Below, piece after piece: positions 9,978-18,705 of a DNA stretch of 64,000 nucleotides. The notes under the pieces are model-generated. The model did no database searches. It was not told where the DNA came from and saw only the letters and a list, made by a program, of their open reading frames with translations. This stretch comes from Schaalia georgiae DSM 6843 (lineage in GTDB: Bacteria; Actinomycetota; Actinomycetes; Actinomycetales; Actinomycetaceae), in the NCBI RefSeq assembly GCF_000429245.1, contig NZ_AUBM01000010.1, positions 1 through 64,000 on the forward strand, written 5' to 3'. Made by a program: the position numbers and the translations under genes. The first letter of the stretch is position 1; each line of letters starts with the position of its first letter.

Positions 9978-11345
9978 TCAGAGCTTGACGGCCCAGGCGG
10001 CCTCGCGGATGACCTCGGAGACCGTGGGGTGGGGGAAGACGACCTGGCGCAGGTCCTCGACGGTGAGCTCCATCTCGAGGACGGCCTGCGCGCCCCAGAT
10101 CATCTCGGCGGCGTACGCGCCGAGCACGTGGATGCCGAGGACCTGGTGGGTGTCGGGGTCGACGAGGATCTTCGCCTCGCCGGGGGCCTTGAAGCCGTTC
10201 TCGGCGATGAAGCGGCCGGACATGAGGGCGGGGACCTTGGCGACCAGGACGGGGCGCCCCTCGCGCTTGGCGGCCGATTCGGTCAGGCCGACGCCGGCGG
10301 CCTCGGGGATCGAGAACACGGCCCACGGCACGGTGTGCCAGCGCATGACCTCGCCGCGCTTCTTGGCGTCCGGGTCGAGGATGTTCGCCGCGGCGATCTC
10401 AGCCATGCGGTAAGCGGCGTGCGCCAGCAGCGACCGCCCGGTGACATCGCCGATGGCCCACACGTTCGGCAGGTTCGTGCGCATCGTGTCGTCGACGACG
10501 ACGCCGCGGTTGATCTCGAGGCCACTCTCTTCGGCGCCCCAGCCGTCAGTCGCGGGGCGGCGGCCGACGGCCATGAGGACCACGTCGGCATCGACGCTCT
10601 TGCTCTCCCCGTCCTTGGAGTAGTGGACGGTGCCCCCGTCGAGGGATTCGACCCGGCAGCCGAGCTCGAAGGCCACGTCCCTCATGGCGGCGCGCGCCTT
10701 GGCGGCCAGGTCGTCGTCCATGAAGGGCAGGATCTCAGGCGCCATCTCGATGACGGTGACCTTCGAGCCGAGCGTGGAGTAGAGGGAGGCGAACTCGACG
10801 CCGATGACACCGCCGCCGATGACGGCCAGGCGCTCGGGCACCTCGGGCAGGGACAGGATGCCCGTGGAGTCCACGAGGGCGGGGTTGTCCTGCGTGCCGG
10901 GCAGCGGGGGCATGGCCGGGACTGAGCCGGTGGCGATGATGACGTGGTCCGAGGTGTAGGCCGTGCCCTCCACGGTGACGCGTCCGGGGGCGTCGAGGCG
11001 GCCCCGTCCGTTGATGACCGCGACTCCCGCCTTGCGCTCGGTGGCGGCCACGCCCGCGACCAGTCCGCGCACGACCTGGTCCTTCCAGTCCTGCATCTGC
11101 CTCCAGTTGACGGACACGCCCTGGGCGTCGACGCCGAATTGGCTGGCTTCCTTGGCGTGCAGGTAGTTCTTGGCGCCGTTGAGCAGGGTCTTCGTGGGGA
11201 TGCAGCCCACGTTCAGGCAGGTGCCGCCCAGGTACTGCTCTTCGACCAGCGCGACCTTCTTGCCCGCGTTCCCCAGGCGCTCGGCGGCCAGGTAGCCCCC
11301 GGGGCCGGCCCCCAGGACGATGACGTCGAAGTGTGTCTCGCTCAT
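9978..11345 (-). CDS. lpdA: Dihydrolipoyl dehydrogenase (E3)
   Basis: A 455-residue flavoprotein disulfide reductase that re-oxidises the E2 lipoyl arm with NAD+. It shows the FAD motif GAGPGGYLAA, the redox disulfide GGTCLNVGCIPTK (about 41-53), an NAD motif VIGGGVIGVEFAS, the second FAD motif AIGDVTG and the C-terminal HPTVSE with the catalytic His-Glu. Length and motifs are normal. Thirty-three bases separate it from E1 and 16 from E2, so it is one operon with them and the third piece of the locus-specific complex. The symbol is the general family name. Confidence 0.93.
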   Translation of the reverse strand: MSETHFDVIVLGAGPGGYLAAERLGNAGKKVALVEEQYLGGTCLNVGCIPTKTLLNGAKNYLHAKEASQFGVDAQGVSVNWRQMQDWKDQVVRGLVAGVAATERKAGVAVINGRGRLDAPGRVTVEGTAYTSDHVIIATGSVPAMPPLPGTQDNPALVDSTGILSLPEVPERLAVIGGGVIGVEFASLYSTLGSKVTVIEMAPEILPFMDDDLAAKARAAMRDVAFELGCRVESLDGGTVHYSKDGESKSVDADVVLMAVGRRPATDGWGAEESGLEINRGVVVDDTMRTNLPNVWAIGDVTGRSLLAHAAYRMAEIAAANILDPDAKKRGEVMRWHTVPWAVFSIPEAAGVGLTESAAKREGRPVLVAKVPALMSGRFIAENGFKAPGEAKILVDPDTHQVLGIHVLGAYAAEMIWGAQAVLEMELTVEDLRQVVFPHPTVSEVIREAAWAVKL

Positions 11346-11361
11346 GTGTGTTCCTCTTTCC

Positions 11362-12699
11362 TCAGGCCAGGACTGTCACGTCGATGTTCTCGATGGCGGC
11401 GACGAGGTCGCGCAGGAAGCGCGCGCCGTCCGCGCCGTCGATGACCTGGTGGTCGATCGTGAGCGACAGGTTGAGGCGCTGCTCGACGCCGACGGTGCCG
11501 TCGGGGGCGAGGGCCGGGCGCGGAGTGATCGCGCCGACGCCGAGGATCGCCGTCTGGGGCAGGTTGATGACGGGGGTGAAGGTCTCGATCCCGAAGGATC
11601 CGATGTTGGAGACCGTGAAGGTCCCGCCGCCCAGGTAGTCGGGCGACAGGGTGCCGTCGATGGCGCCGCCGGCCAGGCGCTTGGCCTCGTCGGAGAACGC
11701 CTTGAGGCCCAGGGACTGCGCGGAGCGGATGACGGGGACCAGGAGGCCGCGCGGGGTGTCGCACGCGAAGCCGAGGTGCACCTGCTCGAACTGGGTGAGG
11801 ACGCCGTCTTCGAGGTGCGCGTTGAAGACGGGGTACTTCGGCAGGGTGCGCGACACCGCGAAGCAGACGAGGTCGTTGAGAGTGATCTTGTTCAGCCCCA
11901 GGGCCTCGTCGGCGTTCTTGACTTTCTTGCGCAGGGCGAGGATGCCGGCCGCGTTCGCCGTGGTGTTCAGGGTCAGCTGGGCGGTCGTGGTCAGGGACTC
12001 CATCATGCGCTTGGCGACGACCTTGCGCACGCCCTTGAGCGGTGAGGATGCGGAGGCGCCGGGGAAGTCGGCGGCCGGAGCGGCAGCCGGGGCGGCGGGT
12101 GCGGCCGGTGCCCCGGGGGCGCGGTTCGCGTCGGCGACGCTGACGCGGCCCCCGATTCCGGTGCCCTCTGCGGCGCTCACACCGGCGGCGCGCGCGGCGG
12201 AGGTGAGGACAGGGCCGGCGGCGATCGCCGCGGCGACATCGCGCTCGATGACGCGCCCGTGGGGCCCGGAGCCCTCGGTGATGGCCGAGGCGTCGATGCC
12301 CTTGGCGGACGCGAGCGCGCGGGCGCGCGGGGAGACGGCGCCACTGGCCGCGGTGGTCGCGAGGGAGGGCGCGGGCACGGCGCTGGCGGGGGCCTCCTCG
12401 TCGGGCGCGGGTCCGGCCTCGGCGGCCCCACCCCCGGGGACGAGGCCGGAGACGTCCTCGCCGGGGGCGCCGACGATGATGAGGGGATCCTTGACGGGGA
12501 CCTCGTCCCCCTCGTCCCACAGGAGCTTGAGAACAGTGCCCTCGGCGGTCGATGGCACCTCCATCGTCGACTTGTCGGTCTCGATGGAGCAGAGGGTCTG
12601 GTCGAGGGAGACGGCGTCGCCCTCGGCGACCGTCCACTCCACGATGATGCAGGACTCCACAGAGTTGCCCAGCTGGGGCATCACCACGATGGTGGCCAT
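11362..12699 (-). CDS. Dihydrolipoamide acyltransferase (E2)
   Basis: A 445-residue E2. It has an N-terminal lipoyl domain with the lipoylated Lys43 in ETDKSTMEV, an Ala/Pro linker, a peripheral-subunit-binding domain around 118-155 (SPRARALA, GPHGRVIERDV) and a second similar segment near 160-185 (GIGGRVSVAD). The catalytic domain with DHQVIDGADGARFL is near the C-terminus. It transfers an acyl group from E1 to CoA. ATG 12699 follows a perfect TAGGAGGAAA; a longer frame upstream overlaps the deoR gene and is rejected. The acyl product (acetyl-, lactyl- or other) cannot be told. Confidence 0.9.
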   Translation of the reverse strand: MATIVVMPQLGNSVESCIIVEWTVAEGDAVSLDQTLCSIETDKSTMEVPSTAEGTVLKLLWDEGDEVPVKDPLIIVGAPGEDVSGLVPGGGAAEAGPAPDEEAPASAVPAPSLATTAASGAVSPRARALASAKGIDASAITEGSGPHGRVIERDVAAAIAAGPVLTSAARAAGVSAAEGTGIGGRVSVADANRAPGAPAAPAAPAAAPAADFPGASASSPLKGVRKVVAKRMMESLTTTAQLTLNTTANAAGILALRKKVKNADEALGLNKITLNDLVCFAVSRTLPKYPVFNAHLEDGVLTQFEQVHLGFACDTPRGLLVPVIRSAQSLGLKAFSDEAKRLAGGAIDGTLSPDYLGGGTFTVSNIGSFGIETFTPVINLPQTAILGVGAITPRPALAPDGTVGVEQRLNLSLTIDHQVIDGADGARFLRDLVAAIENIDVTVLA

Positions 12700-12709
12700 G
12701 TATTTCCTC

Positions 12710-13456
12710 CTAGACGATGCGCAACTTCGTGCGCTCGGAAAGTTCCTTTGTGGATTGGGTGGGGATCTCATCGTCGGTGATGATTCCGGTGACCTCGTCG
12801 ATCCCCATGAAGCTGACGAAACCGGCGCACCCGTACTTGGACGAGTCGGCCAGCAGCCACGTCTCTTCTGCGCGGGTGCGCATGACGGCACCGACCTGGC
12901 CGCCCTCGATGAGCTGTGTGGTCAGGCCGCGGTCAACGCTGAAGCCATCGGTTCCGAGGAAGGCGATGCGGGCGTTGAAGTCGTTGATGGAGCGTTCGGC
13001 GACCGGTCCGACCAGGGACTCGGACTCGGCGCGGAACTGCCCTCCTGTGAGAGTGATGTTGAGGTTGGGGTTCGAGCGCGCGTTCGCGAAGACGAGCACG
13101 GAGTTGGTGAGGATCTGGACGCCGCGCTTGCGGGTGAGGAACTTGACGATGAGGGCGCACGAGGTGCCGGCCTCGATCATGATGCGGTCGTCGTCGCGGA
13201 CCATGTCGGCGGCGGCGCGCGCAATGCGCTCCTTCTGTTCGACGCGGTCGAGTTGGCGCAGGTGGATATTGCGGAAAGCGGTCGGCCGCGCTCCCCCGTG
13301 GGTGCGCACGAGGTAGCCCTCGACTTCGAGGGCCCTGAGCGTGGTGCGCACGGTGACGGGCGAGACGCCGAGGTCGGCGGCCAGTGCCGTGACGCTCACC
13401 TCCCCCTCGGCGGCGAGGCGGTCGAGGATATAGCCGGTGCGCGCCGCCCGATCCAT
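12710..13456 (-). CDS. DeoR-family transcriptional regulator
   Basis: About 248 residues. It has an N-terminal winged helix (SVTALAADLGVSPVTVRTTL), then a sugar-phosphate-sensing DeoR C-terminal domain (MIEAGTSCALIVKFL, ILTNS, LTGGQ, FLGTDGF, LLADSSKYG). Starts at 13465 (GTG), 13462 and 13456 (ATG) are possible; only 13456 has the GAAGAGG at a good distance. First gene of the second deoxyhexose unit, 10 bases before E2. It probably represses its own operon through the palindrome in its promoter and responds to a phosphorylated intermediate. Confidence 0.88.
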   Translation of the reverse strand: MDRAARTGYILDRLAAEGEVSVTALAADLGVSPVTVRTTLRALEVEGYLVRTHGGARPTAFRNIHLRQLDRVEQKERIARAAADMVRDDDRIMIEAGTSCALIVKFLTRKRGVQILTNSVLVFANARSNPNLNITLTGGQFRAESESLVGPVAERSINDFNARIAFLGTDGFSVDRGLTTQLIEGGQVGAVMRTRAEETWLLADSSKYGCAGFVSFMGIDEVTGIITDDEIPTQSTKELSERTKLRIV

Positions 13457-13505
13457 GTCCATCACCTCTTCGTGGACGAAAATCCGTCATTTTGCTTTCC
13501 CTTGC

Positions 13506-13538
13506 GTCTATAATAGACAAGGAAACGAAAGTGCGCAA
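13506..13538 (-). promoter_or_regulatory. Promoter with embedded palindromic operator, deoR/E2-E3-E1 operon
   Basis: Minus strand: -35 TTGCGC (13533-13538), 17-base spacer, -10 TATTAT (13510-13515). The perfect inverted repeat GTCTATAATAGAC (13506-13518) covers the -10. This is the classic layout for autorepression and the best candidate operator for the adjacent DeoR protein. Confidence 0.75.
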
Positions 13539-13634
13539 CATCATTCGGACACCACTTCCGCAGCGGCAGGGCATGCGCGGCCCACACGCGGGCCAAGGGG
13601 GCGCAGAAGCGCGCTTTGCCTGGACAATACGCAG

Positions 13635-13671
13635 AAAAGGCGGGCGGGATCCGATTCGGACCCCGCCCGCC
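13635..13671 (-). terminator. Rho-independent terminator after fucU
   Basis: Minus strand: 10-bp G/C stem (13639-13648 with 13662-13671) followed by TTTT. It ends the importer-fucI-kinase-lacI-fucU transcript and separates it from the deoR-led operon. Confidence 0.88.
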
Positions 13672-13740
13672 GCACGTCTGCCCGCACAGCAGCGCCCGTA
13701 GCGCCACCCACACGGAAAAACGAAACTCAAACGAAAATGC

Positions 13741-14172
13741 TCACTCGTCCGGCTGGCGCACCCCGACCGTGATCAGCAGGTTCCCGTACAGGCGCTGCTC
13801 CCCCGTCGCCACGACGATCCCCACATCCTCGGAGCGGGCCGCGTCGTAGAAGTCGAAGCGCGTGAGGGAGGAGAACTCCACGTCGGGCAACTCCTCCTTG
13901 AACTCGTCGTGGATCGGGATCCCCACCGGCTCGGCAGTGGGGTCGGGGACCATGATCTCCACGCTCTCGATCGGGATCGTCCTCTTGAGGACCCGGAGCA
14001 CTTCGATCACGTCCAGCATGCCGGGAGCGTAGTTGAGCGAGACCAACTCGCAGGAGGGTCCCACTCCAGTCTTGTGGGGGTAGTTCGCGTCCGCCAGCAG
14101 GATCTTCGAGCCGTGGCCGGCAGTGGCCAGGGCGCGCAGGAACTGCGGATGGGTCATGGGTCCGTACAGCAC
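13741..14172 (-). CDS. fucU: FucU/RbsD-family L-fucose mutarotase
   Basis: About 143 residues of the RbsD/FucU family, which interconverts anomers of L-fucose (or ribose) after import. Visible family features are HPQFLRALATAGHGSKILLADANYP with the catalytic His of GHG, and the C-terminal ATGEQRLYGNLLITVGV. I prefer the GTG at 14172, giving MLYGPMTHPQF, because it follows AAAGGA and matches the usual family start; an ATG at 14187 overlaps the lacI stop (ATGA) but lacks a ribosome site. Last gene before the terminator. FucU rather than RbsD is inferred from the neighbouring fucose isomerase. Confidence 0.87.
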   Translation of the reverse strand: MLYGPMTHPQFLRALATAGHGSKILLADANYPHKTGVGPSCELVSLNYAPGMLDVIEVLRVLKRTIPIESVEIMVPDPTAEPVGIPIHDEFKEELPDVEFSSLTRFDFYDAARSEDVGIVVATGEQRLYGNLLITVGVRQPDE

Positions 14173-14183
14173 TGTGGTTCCTT

Positions 14184-15173
14184 TCATAGTATGGAGCTGG
14201 CCCGGATGACCAACTCGGGGTCGATCGTGATGTCCTGCGGCCTGCCCCCGTCGATCATGGAGCGGACCAGGCGCACGGCTGTGCGCCCCAGCCTGTCGAA
14301 GGGCTGGTGGATCGTTGTGAGCGGCGGCGCGTAGGAGTCCGCGCCGTCGATGTCGTCGAAGCCGACGACGCGCACGTCCCCGGGCACCGTCCCCCCTTTC
14401 TCGTGGATGAAGCGCATCGCCCCCAGGGCGAGCTGGTCGTTCGCCGTCTGGATGCCCTGCGGCAGGCGGTCCAGCGCGCGCATCGCGTCGTAGCCGTCGC
14501 GGGAGTCCCACGAGTCCGGCACCAGGACGCGCGGGCGCACCCCCGCCTCGGCGCAGGCCCGCTGGTACCCGATGCGGCGCATGACCGCGTCCGACCAGCC
14601 CTCGGGCCCGCAGATGTGCACGACGTCGGTGAGTCCCTGGTCCAGCAGGTGCTCCGTGGCGATCCGCGCGCCACGGACATTGTCGATGGCGACGGTGGAA
14701 ACCCCGTCGAGCCCCTTCTCCGAAGTGAGGACCAGCACTGTGGGGACCCTCTGACCGACGGCGGCTGCCATCTCCACAGTGGGATCCTGGCCCCCCAGGA
14801 TCACGACGCCATCGACGTCGAAGGGCGCGATGTCCGAGCGCAGCCGCCCATCGGGCGAGTACGCGTAGGAAAGGGACACGTGGTACCCCGCCTGGCTGGA
14901 GGCGTTGAGCACCGCCAGCAGCACCCGCCCGTGCCCGTGGAACATCGGTGCGGCCAGCAGCACGTGGAGGACCCCCGTGCGGTTCGAGGCCAGCGCCCGC
15001 GCCGCGTAGTTCGGCACGTACCCCGTCTCGTCGATGAGGGCGGCGATGCGCTTGCGGGTCTTGTCCGCCACCTCGGGGTCGCCGCGCACCACGCGGGACA
15101 CGGTGTTCGTCGACACCCCCGCCAACGCCGCGATATCCGCCAGGGATACTTTCTTAGCGGGCTTGCGGGACAT
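14184..15173 (-). CDS. LacI-family transcriptional regulator
   Basis: About 329 residues. It has an N-terminal LacI helix-turn-helix and hinge (VSLADIAALAGVSTNTVSRVV, YVPNYAARALASNRTG) and a periplasmic-binding-like sugar domain ending with VVGFDDIDGADSYAPPLTTI. The gene overlaps the kinase gene by about 20 bases and is translationally coupled to fucU. The likely target is the palindrome CGTTAACGCTAACG ahead of the importer genes; ligand probably free L-fucose or a related sugar. GTG at 15179 is an alternative start. Confidence 0.9.
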   Translation of the reverse strand: MSRKPAKKVSLADIAALAGVSTNTVSRVVRGDPEVADKTRKRIAALIDETGYVPNYAARALASNRTGVLHVLLAAPMFHGHGRVLLAVLNASSQAGYHVSLSYAYSPDGRLRSDIAPFDVDGVVILGGQDPTVEMAAAVGQRVPTVLVLTSEKGLDGVSTVAIDNVRGARIATEHLLDQGLTDVVHICGPEGWSDAVMRRIGYQRACAEAGVRPRVLVPDSWDSRDGYDAMRALDRLPQGIQTANDQLALGAMRFIHEKGGTVPGDVRVVGFDDIDGADSYAPPLTTIHQPFDRLGRTAVRLVRSMIDGGRPQDITIDPELVIRASSIL

Positions 15174-16560
15174 GGACACGGGTGGAGGCGCTCGCCGCGA
15201 TCACAGCCGGGCGGTCGGCGGGGTCGAGCTCCCCCAGGGCCTCGAGTTGGGCGAGCAACGAGCCGAAGGTGGACGCCTCGATGGGCCCCGCCACGACCGT
15301 GACCCCCGCGAGGGAGGCGGTGAGGTCGCACAGCAGCCGGTTGCGGGCGCCGCCGCCAACCAGGTTGAGCTGGTCGGGGGCCTGCCCCGTCGCCTCCGTC
15401 AACTCGCCGACGGCGCGGGCGTAGCGGTGGGCGAAGGACTCGATGATGACGCGCACGTACTCGGGCATCGACTGGGGAAGGGGGGCGCCCTGGGCGGCCA
15501 GGGCCTGGTCGATCTTGCGCTGCATGTCGCCGGGTTCGGCGAAGCGGGGGTCGTCGGGGTTGAAGTAGGCGGCGGCGGGCGGGCACTGGCGGGCCTGGGC
15601 GACCAGTTCGTCGGTGTCGGTCGGCGTCCCCTCGCGCTCCCACTGGCGCTGGATCTCCTGGAGGATCCACATCCCGGTGATGTTGAACAGCGGCCGCACG
15701 CCCCCGTCGGTGCGCGCTTCGTTGGTGATCCCCAGGTCGAAGGCCGCGTCCGACATCAGGGGCGCGTCCTCGATGGCGCCCAGGACCGACCAGGAGCCGC
15801 AGGAGAGGAAGTAGGCCCGCTTCCCCTCGTCGATGGGCAGGCCGTGGACCGCGCAGGCGCTGTCGTGGGCGCCGCCGCGCACGACGGTGAGCCCCTCCAG
15901 GCCGGGGACGGAGCACTGCCCCACGACGGTGCGGTCGGCGCTGATGCCCCCCACCCATTGCCGGGGGATGCCGAGGCGTTCGAAGACCTCGTCGGAGAAC
16001 CGCCCGGCTCCTGGCTCGGCCAGGCCCGACGTGGAGGCGATGGTGCGCGACCAGCCCTTGACGCCGGTGAGGCGCCATGCGAAGTAGTCGGGCAGGTAGA
16101 GGACCGACGCGACCCTGGCGGCCAGCTCCGGCTCCTCGACGAGCATGGCGACCAGTTGGTTCGCGGTGTTGATGGTGGCGGGCTGCAGACCCGTGAGGTC
16201 GAAGACCTCCCGGTCGCCCAGGCGGGAGCGGAACTCCCCGAGTGTGCGGGATGTGCGCTCGTCGCGGTAGGCGCGGACCGGGCCGACCAATTCGTCGTCG
16301 GCGTCGAGTGGGGCGAAGTCCACGCCCCACGTGTCGATGGAGACGGAGACGGCGTCGGGGTGGGCCTCGACGGCTTCGCGCAGCCCGATGACGGTCTGCT
16401 CCCACATGGTCTCGACGTCCCATGTCAGGGAGGCGCCGTCGCGCAGGGCCTGGTGCTTGAAACGGTGGACGTCGGCGACCTCCACGCGCCCATCGGCGAA
16501 AGTGCCGGCGAGTACGCGCCCCGACGCGGATCCGAGGTCTACGGCAAGTACGGTGGTCAT
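15154..16560 (-). CDS. FGGY carbohydrate kinase, rhamnulokinase/L-fuculokinase type
   Basis: A 468-residue FGGY sugar kinase. The N-terminal phosphate loop DLGSASGRV, IDTWGVDF, YRDERT and LPDYFAWRLTG, the Ser/Gly strand LSCGSWSVLG, NLVGGGARNRLLCDL and GPIEASTFG all follow E. coli RhaB closely, more than FucK. With fucI beside it, the substrate is most likely L-fuculose (to L-fuculose-1-phosphate); RhaB-like enzymes also take rhamnulose. ATG 16560 follows AAAGGGA. It overlaps lacI downstream and follows fucI by 205 bases containing a strong hairpin. Confidence 0.88.
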   Translation of the reverse strand: MTTVLAVDLGSASGRVLAGTFADGRVEVADVHRFKHQALRDGASLTWDVETMWEQTVIGLREAVEAHPDAVSVSIDTWGVDFAPLDADDELVGPVRAYRDERTSRTLGEFRSRLGDREVFDLTGLQPATINTANQLVAMLVEEPELAARVASVLYLPDYFAWRLTGVKGWSRTIASTSGLAEPGAGRFSDEVFERLGIPRQWVGGISADRTVVGQCSVPGLEGLTVVRGGAHDSACAVHGLPIDEGKRAYFLSCGSWSVLGAIEDAPLMSDAAFDLGITNEARTDGGVRPLFNITGMWILQEIQRQWEREGTPTDTDELVAQARQCPPAAAYFNPDDPRFAEPGDMQRKIDQALAAQGAPLPQSMPEYVRVIIESFAHRYARAVGELTEATGQAPDQLNLVGGGARNRLLCDLTASLAGVTVVAGPIEASTFGSLLAQLEALGELDPADRPAVIAASASTRVHVPQAR

Positions 16561-16702
16561 CCTGGGTTCCCTTTCTCACCCGCCACCACCCGTGCGGCGA
16601 GGGCGGGAATGCCATTATGCTCCCGGACCCCCTGTGTCCGGGTACTCCGTGCGGAGGCGGCCCTTGGTCGGGCCGGTGCCCCGCGCGTGCGCGGGGGCCG
16701 GG

Positions 16703-16740
16703 TGCTGCGGCGCGGAGCCGTGGCGCTCCGCGCCGCAGCA
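16703..16740 (-). other. Perfect 15-bp intercistronic hairpin between fucI and the kinase
   Basis: Arms 16703-16717 and 16726-16740, 8-base loop, no T-run on the transcribed strand. Probably an mRNA-stability or processing element protecting the 3' end of the fucI message, or a factor-dependent stop. Confidence 0.7.
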
Positions 16741-16765
16741 TTCAGATCGGGGGAGTCCCCCACTC

Positions 16766-18529
16766 TCAGCGGTACATCGGGCCGAAGGTCTGGCAGGCGC
16801 GGAAGTCGGCGCCCTCCGGGGACTCGGTGCCGAACAGCGACCATGCCTTGGGGCGGAAGACCCGTTCCTCGGGCACGTTGTGCATGTTGACCGGGATGCG
16901 CAGCATGGACGCCAGGGTGATCAGCTGGCCGCCGATGTGGCCGTAGCTGATGGCGCCGTGGTTCGCGCCCCAGTTGTTCATCACGTCGTAGACGCTCTTG
17001 AACGCGCCCTCGCCCGTGAGGTTCGGGACGAACCAGGTCGTGGGCCACTCGATGTTAGTGCGCTCCTCGATCGTGTAGGCGACCTCGTCGGGCAGCTCCA
17101 CGGAGTACCCCTCGGCGATCTGCATGACCGGGCCCAGGCCGCGCACCAGGTTGATGCGGCACATGGTCATGGGCATGCCGCCGGAGGTGCGGAAGTGGGT
17201 GGAGAAGCCACCGCCGCGGAAGTAGCCGGTGGAGGCCGGGTGGAAGGTCGTGGCCCCGAGGGTGGCCTCGCGGTCCTCCTCGGTCAGCTCGTACCAGGGC
17301 TTGATGACGGGCTCGCCGTCGCGCAGCGCCTTCCCGGCGCCGTCGAGCGTGGTCGAACCGGAGTTGCGCAGGTCGAGCAGACCGGCTGCAGCCAGGCCCT
17401 CGGGCTTCCAGCCCGTCGCCTTCTCAATGGCCTCCGGACTCCAGTAGGTGCGCACGTCGGAGAAGATCTGCGGCGTGTTGGTCAGCAGGTAGCCGAAGAG
17501 CATGGACGCGCCGTTGAGGGAGTCGTTCTCCGTGGCGACCACCGAGGGCTGGCGGATGCCGGTCCAGTCGAAGTTCGTGTTCAAGATGGTCTCGAGCACG
17601 TCGCCGTTGGGGAAGTGGTCGGTCCACTGGCGCTGGCCCTGGAAGCCCGCGGCGATGGCGCCGTGGCCACCCGCCTCCTCCTCGAAGCCCAGCTCGGCCA
17701 GGCGCGGGTTGCCGTGCATGAGGTCCCGGCCGATGAGCGTCATCTTCGTGACGAACTTCCACCAGTCCTCGTGCTTGTCGGGGTACTGCCACTCCGGCGG
17801 GTTCCAGTCCTTGCCCTGCTTGAAGTTCTCGCGGATCCACTTGTAGGCCCGTTCGTACTCCTCGTGGTCGTAGATGCCCTCGTCAATGCGGCGCGTGAAC
17901 TCGCTCATGTCGATGTACTCGTTGCGCATGCCCAGGTAGGCGCCGAAGAACTCGGGGTTGACGACGGAGCCGGCGATGCCCATCGACACCGAGCCCATGG
18001 ACAGGTAGGCCTCGCCCTTCATCTGGGCGACGGCCAGGCCTGCGGTCGCGTAGTCCAGCAGGCGCGTGCGCACGTCCTCGGGGATCGAGGCGTCGTCGGC
18101 GTCCTGCACGTGTTCGCCGTAGATGCCGAAGGCTGGGATGCCGATCTGGGCGTGCCCGGCCAGCGCGGCCGCCAAGTACACGGCGCCGGGGCGCTCGGTG
18201 CCGTTGAAGCCCCAGATGGCGTGGGGCATGGCCGGGTCCATGTCCGTGGTCTCCGTGCCGTAGCACCAGCAGGGGGTGACCGTGACGGTCAGGCCGACGT
18301 TGTTCTCCTTGAACTTCGCGGCGCAGGCCTGCGCCTCGTGGACGCGCCCGATCGTGGTGTCGGCGATGACGACCTCGACGGGCTCGCCGTCCGGGTAGCG
18401 CAGGTTCTCGGTGAAGAGCCCGGCGACCGCGCGGGCCATGCCCATGGTCTGGTCTTCGAGGCTCTCCCGGACGCCCTTGCGGCGCCCGTCGATAGTGGGT
18501 CGGATTCCGATACGGGGGTGTTGCGTCAT
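16766..18529 (-). CDS. fucI: L-fucose isomerase
   Basis: A 587-residue isomerase aligned by eye with E. coli FucI (591 aa) over its full length: [69 protein letters not shown] and [12 protein letters not shown]. The Mn2+ ligands are retained: Glu in ATENDS, Asp in ADVRTYW and His in NWGANHG. It converts L-fucose (and D-arabinose) to the ketose L-fuculose in the cytoplasm. ATG 18529 follows GAAGGGAC. It lies between the binding protein and the kinase. Confidence 0.97.
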   Translation of the reverse strand: MTQHPRIGIRPTIDGRRKGVRESLEDQTMGMARAVAGLFTENLRYPDGEPVEVVIADTTIGRVHEAQACAAKFKENNVGLTVTVTPCWCYGTETTDMDPAMPHAIWGFNGTERPGAVYLAAALAGHAQIGIPAFGIYGEHVQDADDASIPEDVRTRLLDYATAGLAVAQMKGEAYLSMGSVSMGIAGSVVNPEFFGAYLGMRNEYIDMSEFTRRIDEGIYDHEEYERAYKWIRENFKQGKDWNPPEWQYPDKHEDWWKFVTKMTLIGRDLMHGNPRLAELGFEEEAGGHGAIAAGFQGQRQWTDHFPNGDVLETILNTNFDWTGIRQPSVVATENDSLNGASMLFGYLLTNTPQIFSDVRTYWSPEAIEKATGWKPEGLAAAGLLDLRNSGSTTLDGAGKALRDGEPVIKPWYELTEEDREATLGATTFHPASTGYFRGGGFSTHFRTSGGMPMTMCRINLVRGLGPVMQIAEGYSVELPDEVAYTIEERTNIEWPTTWFVPNLTGEGAFKSVYDVMNNWGANHGAISYGHIGGQLITLASMLRIPVNMHNVPEERVFRPKAWSLFGTESPEGADFRACQTFGPMYR

Positions 18530-18617
18530 GTCCCTTCATTCCTCCATGAAGTTGTCATTGTGGTCTGCGGGGGCGCGCGCCCCCTCGGATCCATTGGTGG
18601 CGGTTCGTTCGGCCAGT

Positions 18618-18647
18618 CCTGGGGCCCGCACTGCGGCGGGCCCCAGG
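18618..18647 (-). other. Intercistronic hairpin between the binding-protein gene and fucI
   Basis: Perfect 12-bp stem (18618-18629 with 18636-18647), 6-base loop, no T-run. Such a hairpin after a binding-protein gene often lets the binding protein be made in excess of the downstream enzymes; here that is inference. Confidence 0.6.
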
Positions 18648-18705
18648 GGGACCGGGCTGGGCCGCGCTCAGCCCCGGCCTCGTCCCACGCGGACGGCGGG
18701 AGCCG

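Noticed and set aside
13437-13772. Small plus-strand genes across the deoR promoter
   Set aside because: They run through a well-formed promoter and a terminator on the opposite strand and encode no recognisable domain.
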